64,000 nt of DNA from JAVBTR01 sp031556065 (GTDB lineage: Bacteria; Bacillota; Clostridia; Christensenellales; Aristaeellaceae), in NCBI GenBank assembly GCA_031556065.1, contig JAVBTR010000084.1, positions 12,569 through 76,568 on the forward strand, written 5' to 3'. Shown in pieces: positions 24,202 through 33,157 of this stretch (position 1 is its first letter; each line of letters opens with the position of its first letter). The notes beneath the pieces were generated by a model, which saw only the letters and a list, made by a program, of their open reading frames with translations, was not told where the DNA came from and made no database searches. A program made the position numbers and the translations under genes.

Positions 24202-25539
24202 ATGAATATCGATTTGTTTTTAAAAGCCCTTATGGAAAAAGCCACCTTAAGCGGGCTCCAAAGCGCAGAGGCTTATGTTTCTTCCGGTTCCAGTTTCGAA
24301 TGCAAGGCTGCCCAGGGGGAGATCATCGACTATTCGGTAAACGATACCCGTGGCGTTGGCTTCCGTGGAATGTTTAACGGTAAGATCGGCTATGCGGCCA
24401 CCGAAGCGTTGGACGAAAGCGCCATCGACGCGCTGATTTTAGGGGTTAAGGAAAGTGCGGAGCTTTCAGAGGACGATTCCGGCTCGGATATTTACCCGGG
24501 GGATCAGAACTACCCTGCATTTGAAGCCCCTAAGCCCGAAACCGCAACCATTCAAGAAAAGCTGGACAAATGCCTTGAAATGGAAAAAAAGACCTTGTCC
24601 TACAGCAGTTTAATCACCTCGGTGGCCGATTGCATTGTGGCCACGGGCACGGGCTCCGTGCGGCTAGTGAACACCTTCGGGCTGGACATATCCTATGAAA
24701 AAGCCAATGCCATCGCGTATGTGGGCCCGGTAGCCAAACAGGGGGACAGCGTATCTTCTGTTGGCGTGCTTCAATGCGGCAGCGATTTCAGTGCCCTTGA
24801 CAGTAGTCTGATCGCCAAGGAGGCGGGGGAAAACGTGGTGTTCGCCTTAAACGCCCAGGCGGTTCCCAGCGGCGTTTACCGTGCCATTATGAATAACGAA
24901 GCCATGCAAAGCCTTTTAGGCACCTTTGCGGGGGTGTTTTCTGCAGAAAACACCCAAGAAAACCTTTCCCTTTTAAAGGGCAAGGAAGGGGAAAAGGTTG
25001 CCAGTGATGTGGTTACCCTGATGGACGATCCGCTTTTGAAAAACGGCTTTGGTTCCAAGCCTTTCGACGCGGAAGGCGCCAAATGCTATACCAAGGCAAT
25101 CATCGAAAACGGGCAGCTTAAAACCCTGTTACACAACCGGAAAACCGCTAAAAGGCAGGGGCTGGAAACCACTGGCAATGCAGGGAAATCAGGCTATGCT
25201 GGTACCATTCGGGTTGCACCCACCAACTTCTTTTTTAAGCCTGGCACTAAAAGCTTAAAGGAATTACAAGCGGCTATGGGAAATGGCCTTGTTATTACCG
25301 ATTTAAGCGGTCTGCACAGCGGTGCCAATGCTGTCAGTGGGGATTTTTCTTTACTGGCCAAGGGGTACACGGTTGAAAATGGCATCAAAACCAAGCCTGT
25401 AGAACAGATCACCATCGCAGGGAATTTCTATAAGGTGTTGGAAAACATTAGATCCCTGGGCAGCGATCTGTTCTTCCCTGGCAGCGGTGTTGGCAGCCCC
25501 TGCGCGGACATCGGAGAAATCTCGGTGGCGGGCAAGTAA
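24202..25539 (+). CDS. tldE: TldE/PmbA subunit of the TldD-TldE protease
   Basis: A 445-residue homologue of TldD that lacks the HExxxH zinc motif, as expected for the TldE/PmbA partner. Family segments include the early RGVGFRGMFNGKIGYAATEALDE and the late GLHSGANAVSGDFSLLAKGY. The ATG at 24202 follows AAGGAGGAAAG; the open frame extends back to 24175 within tldD but without a binding site. The PHP gene begins one base after the stop. Confidence 0.9.
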   Translation: MNIDLFLKALMEKATLSGLQSAEAYVSSGSSFECKAAQGEIIDYSVNDTRGVGFRGMFNGKIGYAATEALDESAIDALILGVKESAELSEDDSGSDIYPGDQNYPAFEAPKPETATIQEKLDKCLEMEKKTLSYSSLITSVADCIVATGTGSVRLVNTFGLDISYEKANAIAYVGPVAKQGDSVSSVGVLQCGSDFSALDSSLIAKEAGENVVFALNAQAVPSGVYRAIMNNEAMQSLLGTFAGVFSAENTQENLSLLKGKEGEKVASDVVTLMDDPLLKNGFGSKPFDAEGAKCYTKAIIENGQLKTLLHNRKTAKRQGLETTGNAGKSGYAGTIRVAPTNFFFKPGTKSLKELQAAMGNGLVITDLSGLHSGANAVSGDFSLLAKGYTVENGIKTKPVEQITIAGNFYKVLENIRSLGSDLFFPGSGVGSPCADIGEISVAGK

Positions 25540-25540
25540 A

Positions 25541-26230
25541 ATGAACTTTTTATACGAAACCCATCTGCATACCAAAGAAACCAGCCGCTGCGGGCAAACG
25601 CCTGCGGCAGAAATGGTGCTTCATCACAAAAATTTAGGGTTCACCGGCATTTTCGTAACGGATCATTTCGCTACGGGCAATTCCCATGGCAACATTGATG
25701 CGCCATGGGCTAAGCGGGTGGATATTTTGCAAAAAGGTTACATGGCTGCCAAAGAAAAGGGCGATGAAATCGGCTTGGATGTGTTTTTTGCCTGGGAATA
25801 CCCCTACCACAGCGGAGATTTTCTGACCTACGGCCTTAGCCCGGATTTTTTGTATGCCCATAAAGAGCTGCTGGATTTTGAACCCAACCGGGATTTTCAG
25901 GGCTATGCCAGACTGATCCACGAAAACGGCGGCTATATTATCCAAGCCCATCCCTTTCGTTACGCGGATTATATGCAAAATGGCGCGGCACAGCTGCAAA
26001 AAGACCATATCGACGCCATCGAGGTGGATAATGGCAGCCATAAAGACCCGACGTTTAATCAAAAAGCATTGGAAGCGGCAAAACAATTAAACTTTGCAAT
26101 GTCCGCAGGCTCGGATACCCACAGTATTTTAATGAGCAAAACAGCGTTTATGGCCTTTGACCATCGCTTGAAAAACAGCCAGGATTTTATTGGGCAGATG
26201 AAAGCCAAGCATTATCAGCTACTAAAGTGA
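25541..26230 (+). CDS. PHP domain metal-dependent hydrolase
   Basis: A 229-residue PHP-fold protein. The N-terminal ETHLHTKETSRCG holds His8 and His10 of the metal site; later ligands lie in TDHFATGNSHG, FAWEYPYH, IIQAHPFRY and SAGSDTHS. Such proteins are phosphoesterases acting on small phosphates, nucleotides or unknown substrates; the substrate here is not clear. The ATG is one base after the tldE stop, so the three genes form one unit. It overlaps the end of the convergent pseudogene by 9 nt. Confidence 0.82.
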   Translation: MNFLYETHLHTKETSRCGQTPAAEMVLHHKNLGFTGIFVTDHFATGNSHGNIDAPWAKRVDILQKGYMAAKEKGDEIGLDVFFAWEYPYHSGDFLTYGLSPDFLYAHKELLDFEPNRDFQGYARLIHENGGYIIQAHPFRYADYMQNGAAQLQKDHIDAIEVDNGSHKDPTFNQKALEAAKQLNFAMSAGSDTHSILMSKTAFMAFDHRLKNSQDFIGQMKAKHYQLLK

Positions 26231-26885
26231 CTGGCTGATGGCCGCGTCTATCAGCTTTCGTAAATTGTTTTGGTACGTCTCATTGCCCAATGGAAAAAAA
26301 TGGGCGGCTATCTGAACATAATAAAATAAGAAAGAAAAACGGCAATAACCGTTGGCATATATCCCTTTAAAAAGGCTTCCACCTCTGCAAAGGTTTGCAA
26401 AAAGCGTTGGTCTGGCCTCAGACAAACCGACCAGGCCATATCAAATTCACGAATCCCTAAACCGGAAAGTTCATAATCCAGCACGCCAGAAATGTCGCCT
26501 TTGTCCCACAAAAGGTTCGCATAATGAAAGTCCCCGTGAACAAAGCATTTTGAAGGCTTAAGCGGCGTATTTTTTGCAGAAATTCATAAACTGAGCCAAT
26601 ATTGTTTTTCTCCAAAAAATCTTGTGTGGGCAGATGAAAAAACCGCCTGTCCTTTACAGCCGCGCATGCTATATTCATTTGGCGGATTTGTTCAAGCAAA
26701 GCGCCTTGCTTGAACAAGTATGGTTTTATATCAATGCCGGGACTATTATTAAAGATAGCGGATAATCTTTCACCTGTTATTTCTTTGGTTACAATGTAAC
26801 GAGGTTTTTTATCTGTTACTTGTACTTTCGTAAAGGGAAGCAAACGGACATCAACCGTATCCCGCCACTGATCTGGATGCTTCAT
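26222..26885 (-). pseudogene. Aminoglycoside phosphotransferase-family protein, frameshifted
   Basis: Three overlapping frames together give one kinase-like protein of about 220 residues. The first part (26885 to about 26580) contains YIVTKEITGERLSAIF; the catalytic loop HGDFHYANLLW (HxDxxxxN) and LDYELSGLG lie in a second frame; the C-terminus FYYVQIAAHFFPLGN lies in a third. The first shift falls in a run of six A at about 26573-26578 on the minus strand, where seven would restore the frame. The second is at about 26365-26375. True decay is likelier than two sequencing errors, but both remain possible. Confidence 0.7.
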
Positions 26886-26899
26886 AAGACCTCGCTAAA

Positions 26900-26932
26900 G
26901 CAAAAAAGACGGTTATGCCGCCTTTTTTTTGC
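26900..26932 (-). terminator. Terminator at the end of plsY
   Basis: A-rich and T-rich tracts flank a GGCGG/CCGTC stem with a 5-nt loop, giving a stem usable in both directions. It includes the last codons of plsY and separates it from the frameshifted kinase. Confidence 0.6.
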
Positions 26933-27527
26933 TTCCTAATTTGTTTTCCGTACCATTCAAAATACGCTGAATATTGGCCCGGTGCCTAAAGATGCATAGG
27001 CCTGTTATGGCCAGCGCCCAAATGCAGGGAATGGGGGAAAGTGCTGTTTGAATGGCTACGATAACCGTGAACGCCACCACCATGGTCATGCTGCCAAGGG
27101 AAATCATTTTGGTCACGGCAATAACAGCCAAGCAAAGCACAATGCCTACAACAGCTGCAGGCCAGGGAAAGGTCATGAGAATCACAGCTGCGGAGCAGGC
27201 AACGCCTTTGCCACCCTTGAACTGGTGATACACAGGCCAGTTGTGGCCGATAATGCAGAATAACCCAGCCAGCATGGCGCCGTTCAAGCCTTGAAGCCAA
27301 TGGCCGATCAGGCAAGCCAGTACAGCCTTAAAGAAATCCCCAAAGAAGGTAACGGCACCTGCCTTGGCACCCATAACCCGTAAAACATTGCTGGCGCCAG
27401 TGTTCTTGCTGCCCATTTCCCGAAGATTCACGTTGGAATCTTTTTTCGCGATCATCAACCCCGTGGAAATGGAACCCAGCAGATAGGCAGCTATGGCGGT
27501 CAACAGGTATAAAAGAACATCGTTCAT
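26913..27527 (-). CDS. plsY: Acyl-phosphate:glycerol-3-phosphate acyltransferase
   Basis: A 204-residue integral membrane enzyme that transfers the acyl group from acyl-phosphate to glycerol 3-phosphate, the first step of phosphatidic acid synthesis in Gram-positives. Conserved cytoplasmic loops are visible: GSKNTGASNVLRVMG (about 39-53), FKGGKGVACSA (about 104-113) and a third near HRANIQRILNGTE. Five membrane segments are expected. It lies 4 nt downstream of der, a common pairing. Confidence 0.94.
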   Translation of the reverse strand: MNDVLLYLLTAIAAYLLGSISTGLMIAKKDSNVNLREMGSKNTGASNVLRVMGAKAGAVTFFGDFFKAVLACLIGHWLQGLNGAMLAGLFCIIGHNWPVYHQFKGGKGVACSAAVILMTFPWPAAVVGIVLCLAVIAVTKMISLGSMTMVVAFTVIVAIQTALSPIPCIWALAITGLCIFRHRANIQRILNGTENKLGSKKKAA

Positions 27528-27531
27528 TAAG

Positions 27532-28866
27532 TTATGCCTCCTTTTTCTTTTCCCTTAGATAGAAGCGAATAGGTGTGCCCTCAAACCCGAAGGATTTTCT
27601 GAAATGGTTTTCCAGATAACGTTCATAAGCGAAATGCATCAATTTTTCATCGTTGATGAACAGAACAAAGGTAGGAGGGCAAACCCCTTGCTGGGTGGCA
27701 TAGTATATTTTTAAGCGTCTGCCGCCGGTGGAGGGGGGCTGGAGGGCCGCCTGGGCATCGGCCAGAATGTCGTTTAAAACACCTGTGGGAACACGCTTGG
27801 AAGCTTGCTCATAAGCGTCCAGCACGGTTTTAAGCACCGTGTTTACCCGCTGACCTGTTTTGGCCGACAAGAACAGCACTGGCGCGTAATCCATAAACTT
27901 TAATTCTTCCAACACTTGCTTTCGGTAGGCTTCAAGTGTGTTTGTTTCCTTTTCAAGGGCATCCCACTTGTTTACAACCACAATGGCGGCTTTGCCTTCT
28001 TCGTGAACCAGACCGGCGATTTTGGTATCTTGCTCTGTCACCCCGTCCAGTGCATCAATCAAAATAAGAGCAACGTCGCAGCGGCGAATGGCAGCAATGC
28101 TGCGAAGAACGCTATACCGTTCCAGTGTTTCCTCCTCAACAGCCCGCTTTCTGCGGATACCAGCGGTATCGATAATGTTAAATTCATTGCCTTGGACATC
28201 GGTAAACTGGCTATCGATAGCATCCCGGGTGGTGCCCGCAATATTGGATACCATGGTTCTTTCTTCGCCCAGCAGCTTATTCACAAGTGAGCTTTTGCCT
28301 ACGTTAGGGCGGCCCACCACAGCCAATTGAAGCACATGGGTTTCTTCATCCATTTCATCTTCATCTGCCGGGGGCAAAAGGGAAACGATTTGCTCCAATA
28401 AATCCCCAAGGCCCAGCATGTTTACAGCGGAAATACCGATGGGGTCTCCAAGGCCCAGGTTGTAATATTCGTAAATGCTGTCTTCCAAACCTTGGTAGTC
28501 CACTTTATTTACCACCAGCAAAAGGGGCTTTTTGGTTTTCCGCAGCAAATTAGCCACATCTTCATCATCGCTGGTTAAGCCTTGACGGGCGTCGGTGAAA
28601 AAGCAGATCACATCGGCGGTATCCATGGCGATTTCTGCCTGGTGGCGCATTTGGGAAAGCAATACATCATCACTTTTAGGATCGATACCGCCAGTATCGA
28701 TCAAGGTAAATTTACGGTTTTGCCACTCCACATCTGCGTAGATCCTATCCCGGGTTACGCCGGGGGTGTCTTCTACAATGGAAATGCGGCGTCCCGCGAT
28801 TTTGTTAAAAAAGGTAGATTTACCTACATTAGGCCGGCCAACAATGGCCACAAGCGGCTTTGCCAT
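27532..28866 (-). CDS. der: Ribosome biogenesis GTPase Der (EngA)
   Basis: A 444-residue double GTPase needed for 50S assembly. The first G domain has GRPNVGKST (8-16) and DTPGVTRD, the second GRPNVGKSS and DTAGIRRK, each with NKVD/NKWD; a KH-like domain ends the protein. The ATG at 28866 lies behind GGAGG; an upstream in-frame start at 28890 would overlap the DUF512 gene. Co-oriented and tightly packed with plsY. Confidence 0.96.
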   Translation of the reverse strand: MAKPLVAIVGRPNVGKSTFFNKIAGRRISIVEDTPGVTRDRIYADVEWQNRKFTLIDTGGIDPKSDDVLLSQMRHQAEIAMDTADVICFFTDARQGLTSDDEDVANLLRKTKKPLLLVVNKVDYQGLEDSIYEYYNLGLGDPIGISAVNMLGLGDLLEQIVSLLPPADEDEMDEETHVLQLAVVGRPNVGKSSLVNKLLGEERTMVSNIAGTTRDAIDSQFTDVQGNEFNIIDTAGIRRKRAVEEETLERYSVLRSIAAIRRCDVALILIDALDGVTEQDTKIAGLVHEEGKAAIVVVNKWDALEKETNTLEAYRKQVLEELKFMDYAPVLFLSAKTGQRVNTVLKTVLDAYEQASKRVPTGVLNDILADAQAALQPPSTGGRRLKIYYATQQGVCPPTFVLFINDEKLMHFAYERYLENHFRKSFGFEGTPIRFYLREKKKEA

Positions 28867-28868
28867 GA

Positions 28869-30176
28869 TTAGTTTTCCTCCAATCCGCAAATGGCGTTGT
28901 AAAACGCCGTTCCTTCGTTTTCCACCACGATCAGCTTACTTGGCAAAAGAGCTTTGCGAACCTGATCGATATGCATGTCGTCTAAGAATAAATCCCGCTC
29001 CGCCCGAAGCATATTAGCACAAATAAGAATTTCATCGGCCTTCACGTCTTTTAACTGGGCCACCAAATCCCCTCCGGTAATCAGCCCCGTTACCGTTACC
29101 GTGCGGCCAAAGAAGTCGTTATAAATGGGCTTTATTTCTATTTCCGCGTTTTTCGGCCCGTAAGCCCTGACCATCTTTTCCATATGCCCCCCAACGGACG
29201 TTCCGCAGGCGATCACCCGCTTGGCAGGCTTAACCTTGGGCTTGGGATTCTCTTCATAAGCATAGCGGACATCCGCTTCAAAAAGGCTTAACAAGCCAAC
29301 ACCGTTTTCGATCTGGGGAAAGCCCTCGTATTCTTCTTCCTGGGGGATATTCCTACGGCTTAAGCAGTAAAATTCGTCGGAGGGGAAAACGAACCTGGTG
29401 CCAATGTGCTTTAAAAGAAGCCTTTGAATGGGCCGCACCTGGTCCAGCAACGCGTTGGCCGAACGCATATCGTAGGGGTTAATCTGTGTAAGACCTTCGC
29501 GGAACTTGGTTAGCCCCACGGGCACCAGTGCCACCGACTGGGCGAATGGGTAAAGGGATACCAAGTCGTCTAATGTTTGCTCCAATATATCCCCATCGTT
29601 GAAGCCGGGGCATAAAACCACCTGGCAGTGGAAATGAATCCCTGCATTCTTAAGGCGGGTCAGCTTTTCCATGATCTGATCAGCGTTTTTGTTGTTCATC
29701 ATGCGCTTTCTGGTTTCCCCATCGGTAGCATGGACGGAGATATAAAGAGGGCTGGCCTGGCGCTTGATAATCCGATCAAATTCTTCATCGGAAACGTTTG
29801 TAAGGGTAACGTAATTGCCCATCATTAAAGACATGCGCCAGTCGTCGTCCTTCACATAAAGGGTGTTGCGAAGCTTGGGCGGCATTTGATCGATAAAGCA
29901 AAAAACGCATTTGTTATGACAAGTGCGGGGATTGGCAATCATGGTTTCCGCCAATTGAATGCCTAAGGGTTCATATTCGTCTTTTTCGATTTCGTAAAGA
30001 ATTTCTTCTTCCCCTCTAAGGGTTAACAGCTCCATGGACTCGCATACAATCAATGCCTGATAGTCGATCTGGTCGATCACAGGTTCATTGTTAATAGATA
30101 CAAGCTGATCGCCCGCTAATATGCCTATCTCCTGCGCGATACTATCGGCTGCGATGCCGGTGATTAAGTGTGCCAA
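28869..30176 (-). CDS. DUF512 radical-SAM-like protein with N-terminal PDZ domain
   Basis: A 435-residue protein: a PDZ-like domain (about 5-55, SIAQEIGILAGDQLVSINNEPV), a radical-SAM cysteine motif TCHNKCVFCF (Cys86, Cys90, Cys93), and the DUF512 C-terminal domain. This family commonly stands next to der in Clostridia, as here (2 nt apart), which hints at a ribosome or translation role, but no reaction is established. A TTG start at 30176 has a well-placed GGAGG (30186-30190); a GTG at 30200 would overlap that site and is less likely. Confidence 0.85.
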   Translation of the reverse strand: MAHLITGIAADSIAQEIGILAGDQLVSINNEPVIDQIDYQALIVCESMELLTLRGEEEILYEIEKDEYEPLGIQLAETMIANPRTCHNKCVFCFIDQMPPKLRNTLYVKDDDWRMSLMMGNYVTLTNVSDEEFDRIIKRQASPLYISVHATDGETRKRMMNNKNADQIMEKLTRLKNAGIHFHCQVVLCPGFNDGDILEQTLDDLVSLYPFAQSVALVPVGLTKFREGLTQINPYDMRSANALLDQVRPIQRLLLKHIGTRFVFPSDEFYCLSRRNIPQEEEYEGFPQIENGVGLLSLFEADVRYAYEENPKPKVKPAKRVIACGTSVGGHMEKMVRAYGPKNAEIEIKPIYNDFFGRTVTVTGLITGGDLVAQLKDVKADEILICANMLRAERDLFLDDMHIDQVRKALLPSKLIVVENEGTAFYNAICGLEEN

Positions 30177-30215
30177 AATACAAAGCCTCCAAAGCTTCAC
30201 AATTTACCAACATAT

Positions 30216-30244
30216 ATTATCCTTTATAATGCTTGAATTGTCAA
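30216..30244 (-). promoter_or_regulatory. Promoter of the DUF512-der-plsY operon
   Basis: On the minus strand a perfect TTGACA (30239-30244), 17-nt spacer and GATAAT (30216-30221), about 40 nt before the TTG start. Confidence 0.65.
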
Positions 30245-30251
30245 GAAATGT

Positions 30252-30626
30252 CTACTTAATCAGCGCGAAATCATGGGCCTCTTTCAGCCACCCCATTACC
30301 TCATCATCCACCTGTTCAGGGGATGAAATCACCGTGTGGTGGGTCCAGCGGTTGGGATAAGCCTCCACCGATTGCCAAATGCGCGGATGAACCAGCTGCC
30401 TGCACAGACCAAAGGTAAGGATGACGCAGGTTTCCGGCAGTTCTTTTATTTTGCGCACGGGCAGAGAAACGAAAGCGAACTGATACTTGTTGGCAAAGGC
30501 AATCTGGGTTTTCGATACCTTAATCCGCACTGTCCCAAGCACATGCTCAATGTTATCAGCCACAGCTTCGTACAGGGGAAGGGCTTTGGGGGATTTTTCA
30601 AAGAATAACCAAATATCATCCTGCAT
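30252..30626 (-). CDS. DUF5655 domain protein
   Basis: A 124-residue soluble protein matching DUF5655 in its central KTQIAFANKYQFAFVSLP and the final WTHHTVISSPEQVDDEVMGWLKEAHDF. The family has no known function. It lies just upstream of the DUF512 gene on the same strand, but a separate promoter stands between them, so it probably forms its own transcript. Confidence 0.65.
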   Translation of the reverse strand: MQDDIWLFFEKSPKALPLYEAVADNIEHVLGTVRIKVSKTQIAFANKYQFAFVSLPVRKIKELPETCVILTFGLCRQLVHPRIWQSVEAYPNRWTHHTVISSPEQVDDEVMGWLKEAHDFALIK

Positions 30627-30692
30627 TTACAATCACCTGAAAAAAGTGTAGCATAAGTAAGTGTTTATAGCAAACCTTCGGTTTCAAGTCAC

Positions 30693-30708
30693 AATTTGTT
30701 CACAAATT
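30693..30708. promoter_or_regulatory. Possible operator of the MacAB-like operon
   Basis: A perfect inverted repeat, AATTTGT-TC-ACAAATT. It overlaps the likely -35 box TTCACA (30699-30704), which stands 18 nt from TATAAA (30723-30728). A repressor bound here would block the promoter. No regulator gene lies next to it. Confidence 0.45.
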
Positions 30709-30770
30709 AGCCAAATCAAAGATATAAACAAATGGTAAACTGTTACATGAAATTGTATGGGAGGTACTTT

Positions 30771-32408
30771 ATGAAAATCCTGTGGAAGATTCTGAAAACC
30801 CTTCTTATTCTGGCAATAATCGGCGGTTTGTGTTATTTGGGCTATACCTATTACTTAAGTCAAAAGGGCGAAGCAAAAGCCACTACGGCTTCTTACACCC
30901 AATCCCCAATTACCAAAGGGGATTTACAAAAAACGGTGACAGGTACCGGTTCCCTCTCTATTTCGGAAAAGAAAAAGGTATCCTTGGATTTCGATGTGCA
31001 AATAGACGAAATGCTTGTACAGTCAGGTGAAGCTGTCAGCGTTGGTACGCCCCTGGCTACCGTTAACCAGGACGCCCTTTCAGATACCATTGACACCCTT
31101 ACAACGGAAATTACCGATCTGGATAGCTCTATGGCCAGCGCCGGGTCTTCTTACGCGGATACCGCCTATGTTAAATCTGCCGTGGCAGGCCGGGTAAAGG
31201 CCGTATACTGTGAAAAAGGCGATCAGACAAAAGAAGTGGTAGCAGCCCATGGGGGTTTGCTGCTTCTTTCTGTGGATGAAATGATGCAGGTTGCCATCGA
31301 AACCAGCGAACTGAAGGTAGGGGAGACAGTCAAGGTGCTGGAGGGCCGCTATACCTACACAGGCTCCGTAGAAAAGGTGGAAAACGGCAAGGCTATTATT
31401 ACTTTTCCCGACACCCGTACCTTAATCGACGCAGAGGTAACCGTAACGGTAAACAGCGCTGAAGTAGGCAGCGGCAAGGCAGAGGTTCATTTGCCGTTCG
31501 TTTGTTCTACCACCGTGGAGGGGTATATTTCAACGGTGTATCCATCCATCAATTCCCAGGTAGCCAAAAAGGGGAATATTCTCTACGTTACCAACATTCC
31601 GCAAACCGCGGAATACAAATCTCTTATTAAGCAGCGCAATGAAAAGCTGGCTATTTTAAACGCCGCCAAAAAGATTCAGTTAACGGGCGTTATTGAATCC
31701 CCGGTGGAGGGAATTGTCAATACCACTACAGAAGCTTCTTTAACAGCCATCACAGCCAAAACGGAGATCGCTTCGATCTACGTAGGCGGTAAAATGCAGA
31801 TGACCATCAGCGTAGACGAGTTGGATATCTCTGGTGTCCGGTTGGAACAGGAAGTGCAAATTGCCATGGATTCCGTTCAGGATAAGACTTATGGCGGCAC
31901 CGTGGCATACATTTCCCAGATTGGCACCTCGTCCAGCGGCGTCACCACTTACAGCGTTACTTTGGATGTTACCAGCGACACACTTTTGAAAATGGGCATG
32001 AATGGCACAGCCACCATTGTTGTGGATGAAGTGAAGGATGTGGTGCTAGTGCCTGTCAGCGCCTTGTATACCATGCGCAACAAGCAGTATGTATGGCTTT
32101 ATTCACAAGAAGAAACGCAAAGCGGTACACCTGGGGTGATGACCTTTGTTGAAACAGGCTTCTCTAACGATAGCTATGCGGAAGTCAAATCCGGCCTAAA
32201 TGTGGGAGATGTGGTGCTGGTTATGCGTACTGGTTCCGACAGCGCCACCAATAGCATGATGATGACTAATATGAACTTTGGCGCTGTAGGCGGCGGTGAA
32301 ACCATGATAACCATGCCCGCAGGGGGCGATGGACCAACCATGCGACAAAATAACAGTAACGGTGGCGGCAACGCCAACTGGGGCGGCGGCCAGCGTAATG
32401 GGAATTAA
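30771..32408 (+). CDS. Efflux adaptor (HlyD/MacA-like) of an ABC exporter
   Basis: A 545-residue membrane-fusion protein: one N-terminal membrane helix (about 7-27), then barrel-sandwich and beta-barrel domains (KKVSLDFDVQIDEMLVQSGEAVSVGTPLA; KSAVAGRVKAVYCEKGDQ). Little coiled-coil is present, as in Gram-positive homologues that need no outer-membrane channel. The C-terminus is Gly/Asn-rich. The ATG at 30771 lies behind GGGAGG. Followed by ABC ATPase and permease genes, it forms a three-part MacAB-like system for export of a peptide or drug; the substrate is unknown. Confidence 0.85.
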   Translation: MKILWKILKTLLILAIIGGLCYLGYTYYLSQKGEAKATTASYTQSPITKGDLQKTVTGTGSLSISEKKKVSLDFDVQIDEMLVQSGEAVSVGTPLATVNQDALSDTIDTLTTEITDLDSSMASAGSSYADTAYVKSAVAGRVKAVYCEKGDQTKEVVAAHGGLLLLSVDEMMQVAIETSELKVGETVKVLEGRYTYTGSVEKVENGKAIITFPDTRTLIDAEVTVTVNSAEVGSGKAEVHLPFVCSTTVEGYISTVYPSINSQVAKKGNILYVTNIPQTAEYKSLIKQRNEKLAILNAAKKIQLTGVIESPVEGIVNTTTEASLTAITAKTEIASIYVGGKMQMTISVDELDISGVRLEQEVQIAMDSVQDKTYGGTVAYISQIGTSSSGVTTYSVTLDVTSDTLLKMGMNGTATIVVDEVKDVVLVPVSALYTMRNKQYVWLYSQEETQSGTPGVMTFVETGFSNDSYAEVKSGLNVGDVVLVMRTGSDSATNSMMMTNMNFGAVGGGETMITMPAGGDGPTMRQNNSNGGGNANWGGGQRNGN

Positions 32409-32419
32409 GGAGGCACGCC

Positions 32420-33157
32420 ATGAGTGAAGTTATGATTCATATGGAAGACGTGGTCAAGCGCTACGTTATGGGCGATGAAGAAATTTACGCCCTGGGCGGG
32501 GTTTCTATCGATATTTTAAAAGGGGAATACATCGCCATTATCGGCCCTTCTGGCAGCGGCAAATCCACACTGATGAATATTATCGGTTGCTTGGATACAG
32601 CGGATTCAGGTGCCTACATTTTAGACGGCAAGCCTATTGAAAAATACTCTAACAGGCAGTTAGCTCGGGTGCGCAACAAGCATATCGGTTTTATTTTTCA
32701 AGGCTTTAATCTTTTAAGTAAATTAACCGCCTACGAAAACGTAGAGCTGCCGCTGATTTACCAAAACATATCCGCAGGAGAAAGAAAAAAGCGGGTAAAG
32801 CAAGCCCTTGAGCAGGTAGGCCTTAAAGACCGTATGAAGCACCGCCCCACACAGCTTTCCGGCGGCCAGCAGCAGCGCGCGGCCATCGCAAGGGCATTGG
32901 CAACCAACCCCTCCCTGATTCTGGCCGATGAACCCACCGGCAACCTGGATAAAAAGACAGGCAAAGAAATTATGGCCCTAATGCACGAACTGCACCAAAA
33001 AGGCAACACCATTGTGCTCATTACCCATGATCCAACCGTGGCAAAAATGGCCCAACGGGTTATCCATATTGAAGATGGGAGAATCACCCATAATGCAGAG
33101 GAGGATGACCATGCTGTGGCAGTCGCTGAAGATGGCGCTCAAGGCCATATCGGGTAA
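32420..33157 (+). CDS. ABC transporter ATP-binding protein (MacB/LolD type)
   Basis: A 245-residue ATPase with Walker A GPSGSGKST (about 42-50), the Q-loop in FIFQGFNLL, signature LSGGQQQR (about 144-151), and Walker B ILADEPTGNLD. It belongs to the family that works with FtsX-like mechanotransmitting permeases. It starts 11 nt after the adaptor gene; its last 47 nt overlap the permease gene in another frame. Confidence 0.94.
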   Translation: MSEVMIHMEDVVKRYVMGDEEIYALGGVSIDILKGEYIAIIGPSGSGKSTLMNIIGCLDTADSGAYILDGKPIEKYSNRQLARVRNKHIGFIFQGFNLLSKLTAYENVELPLIYQNISAGERKKRVKQALEQVGLKDRMKHRPTQLSGGQQQRAAIARALATNPSLILADEPTGNLDKKTGKEIMALMHELHQKGNTIVLITHDPTVAKMAQRVIHIEDGRITHNAEEDDHAVAVAEDGAQGHIG

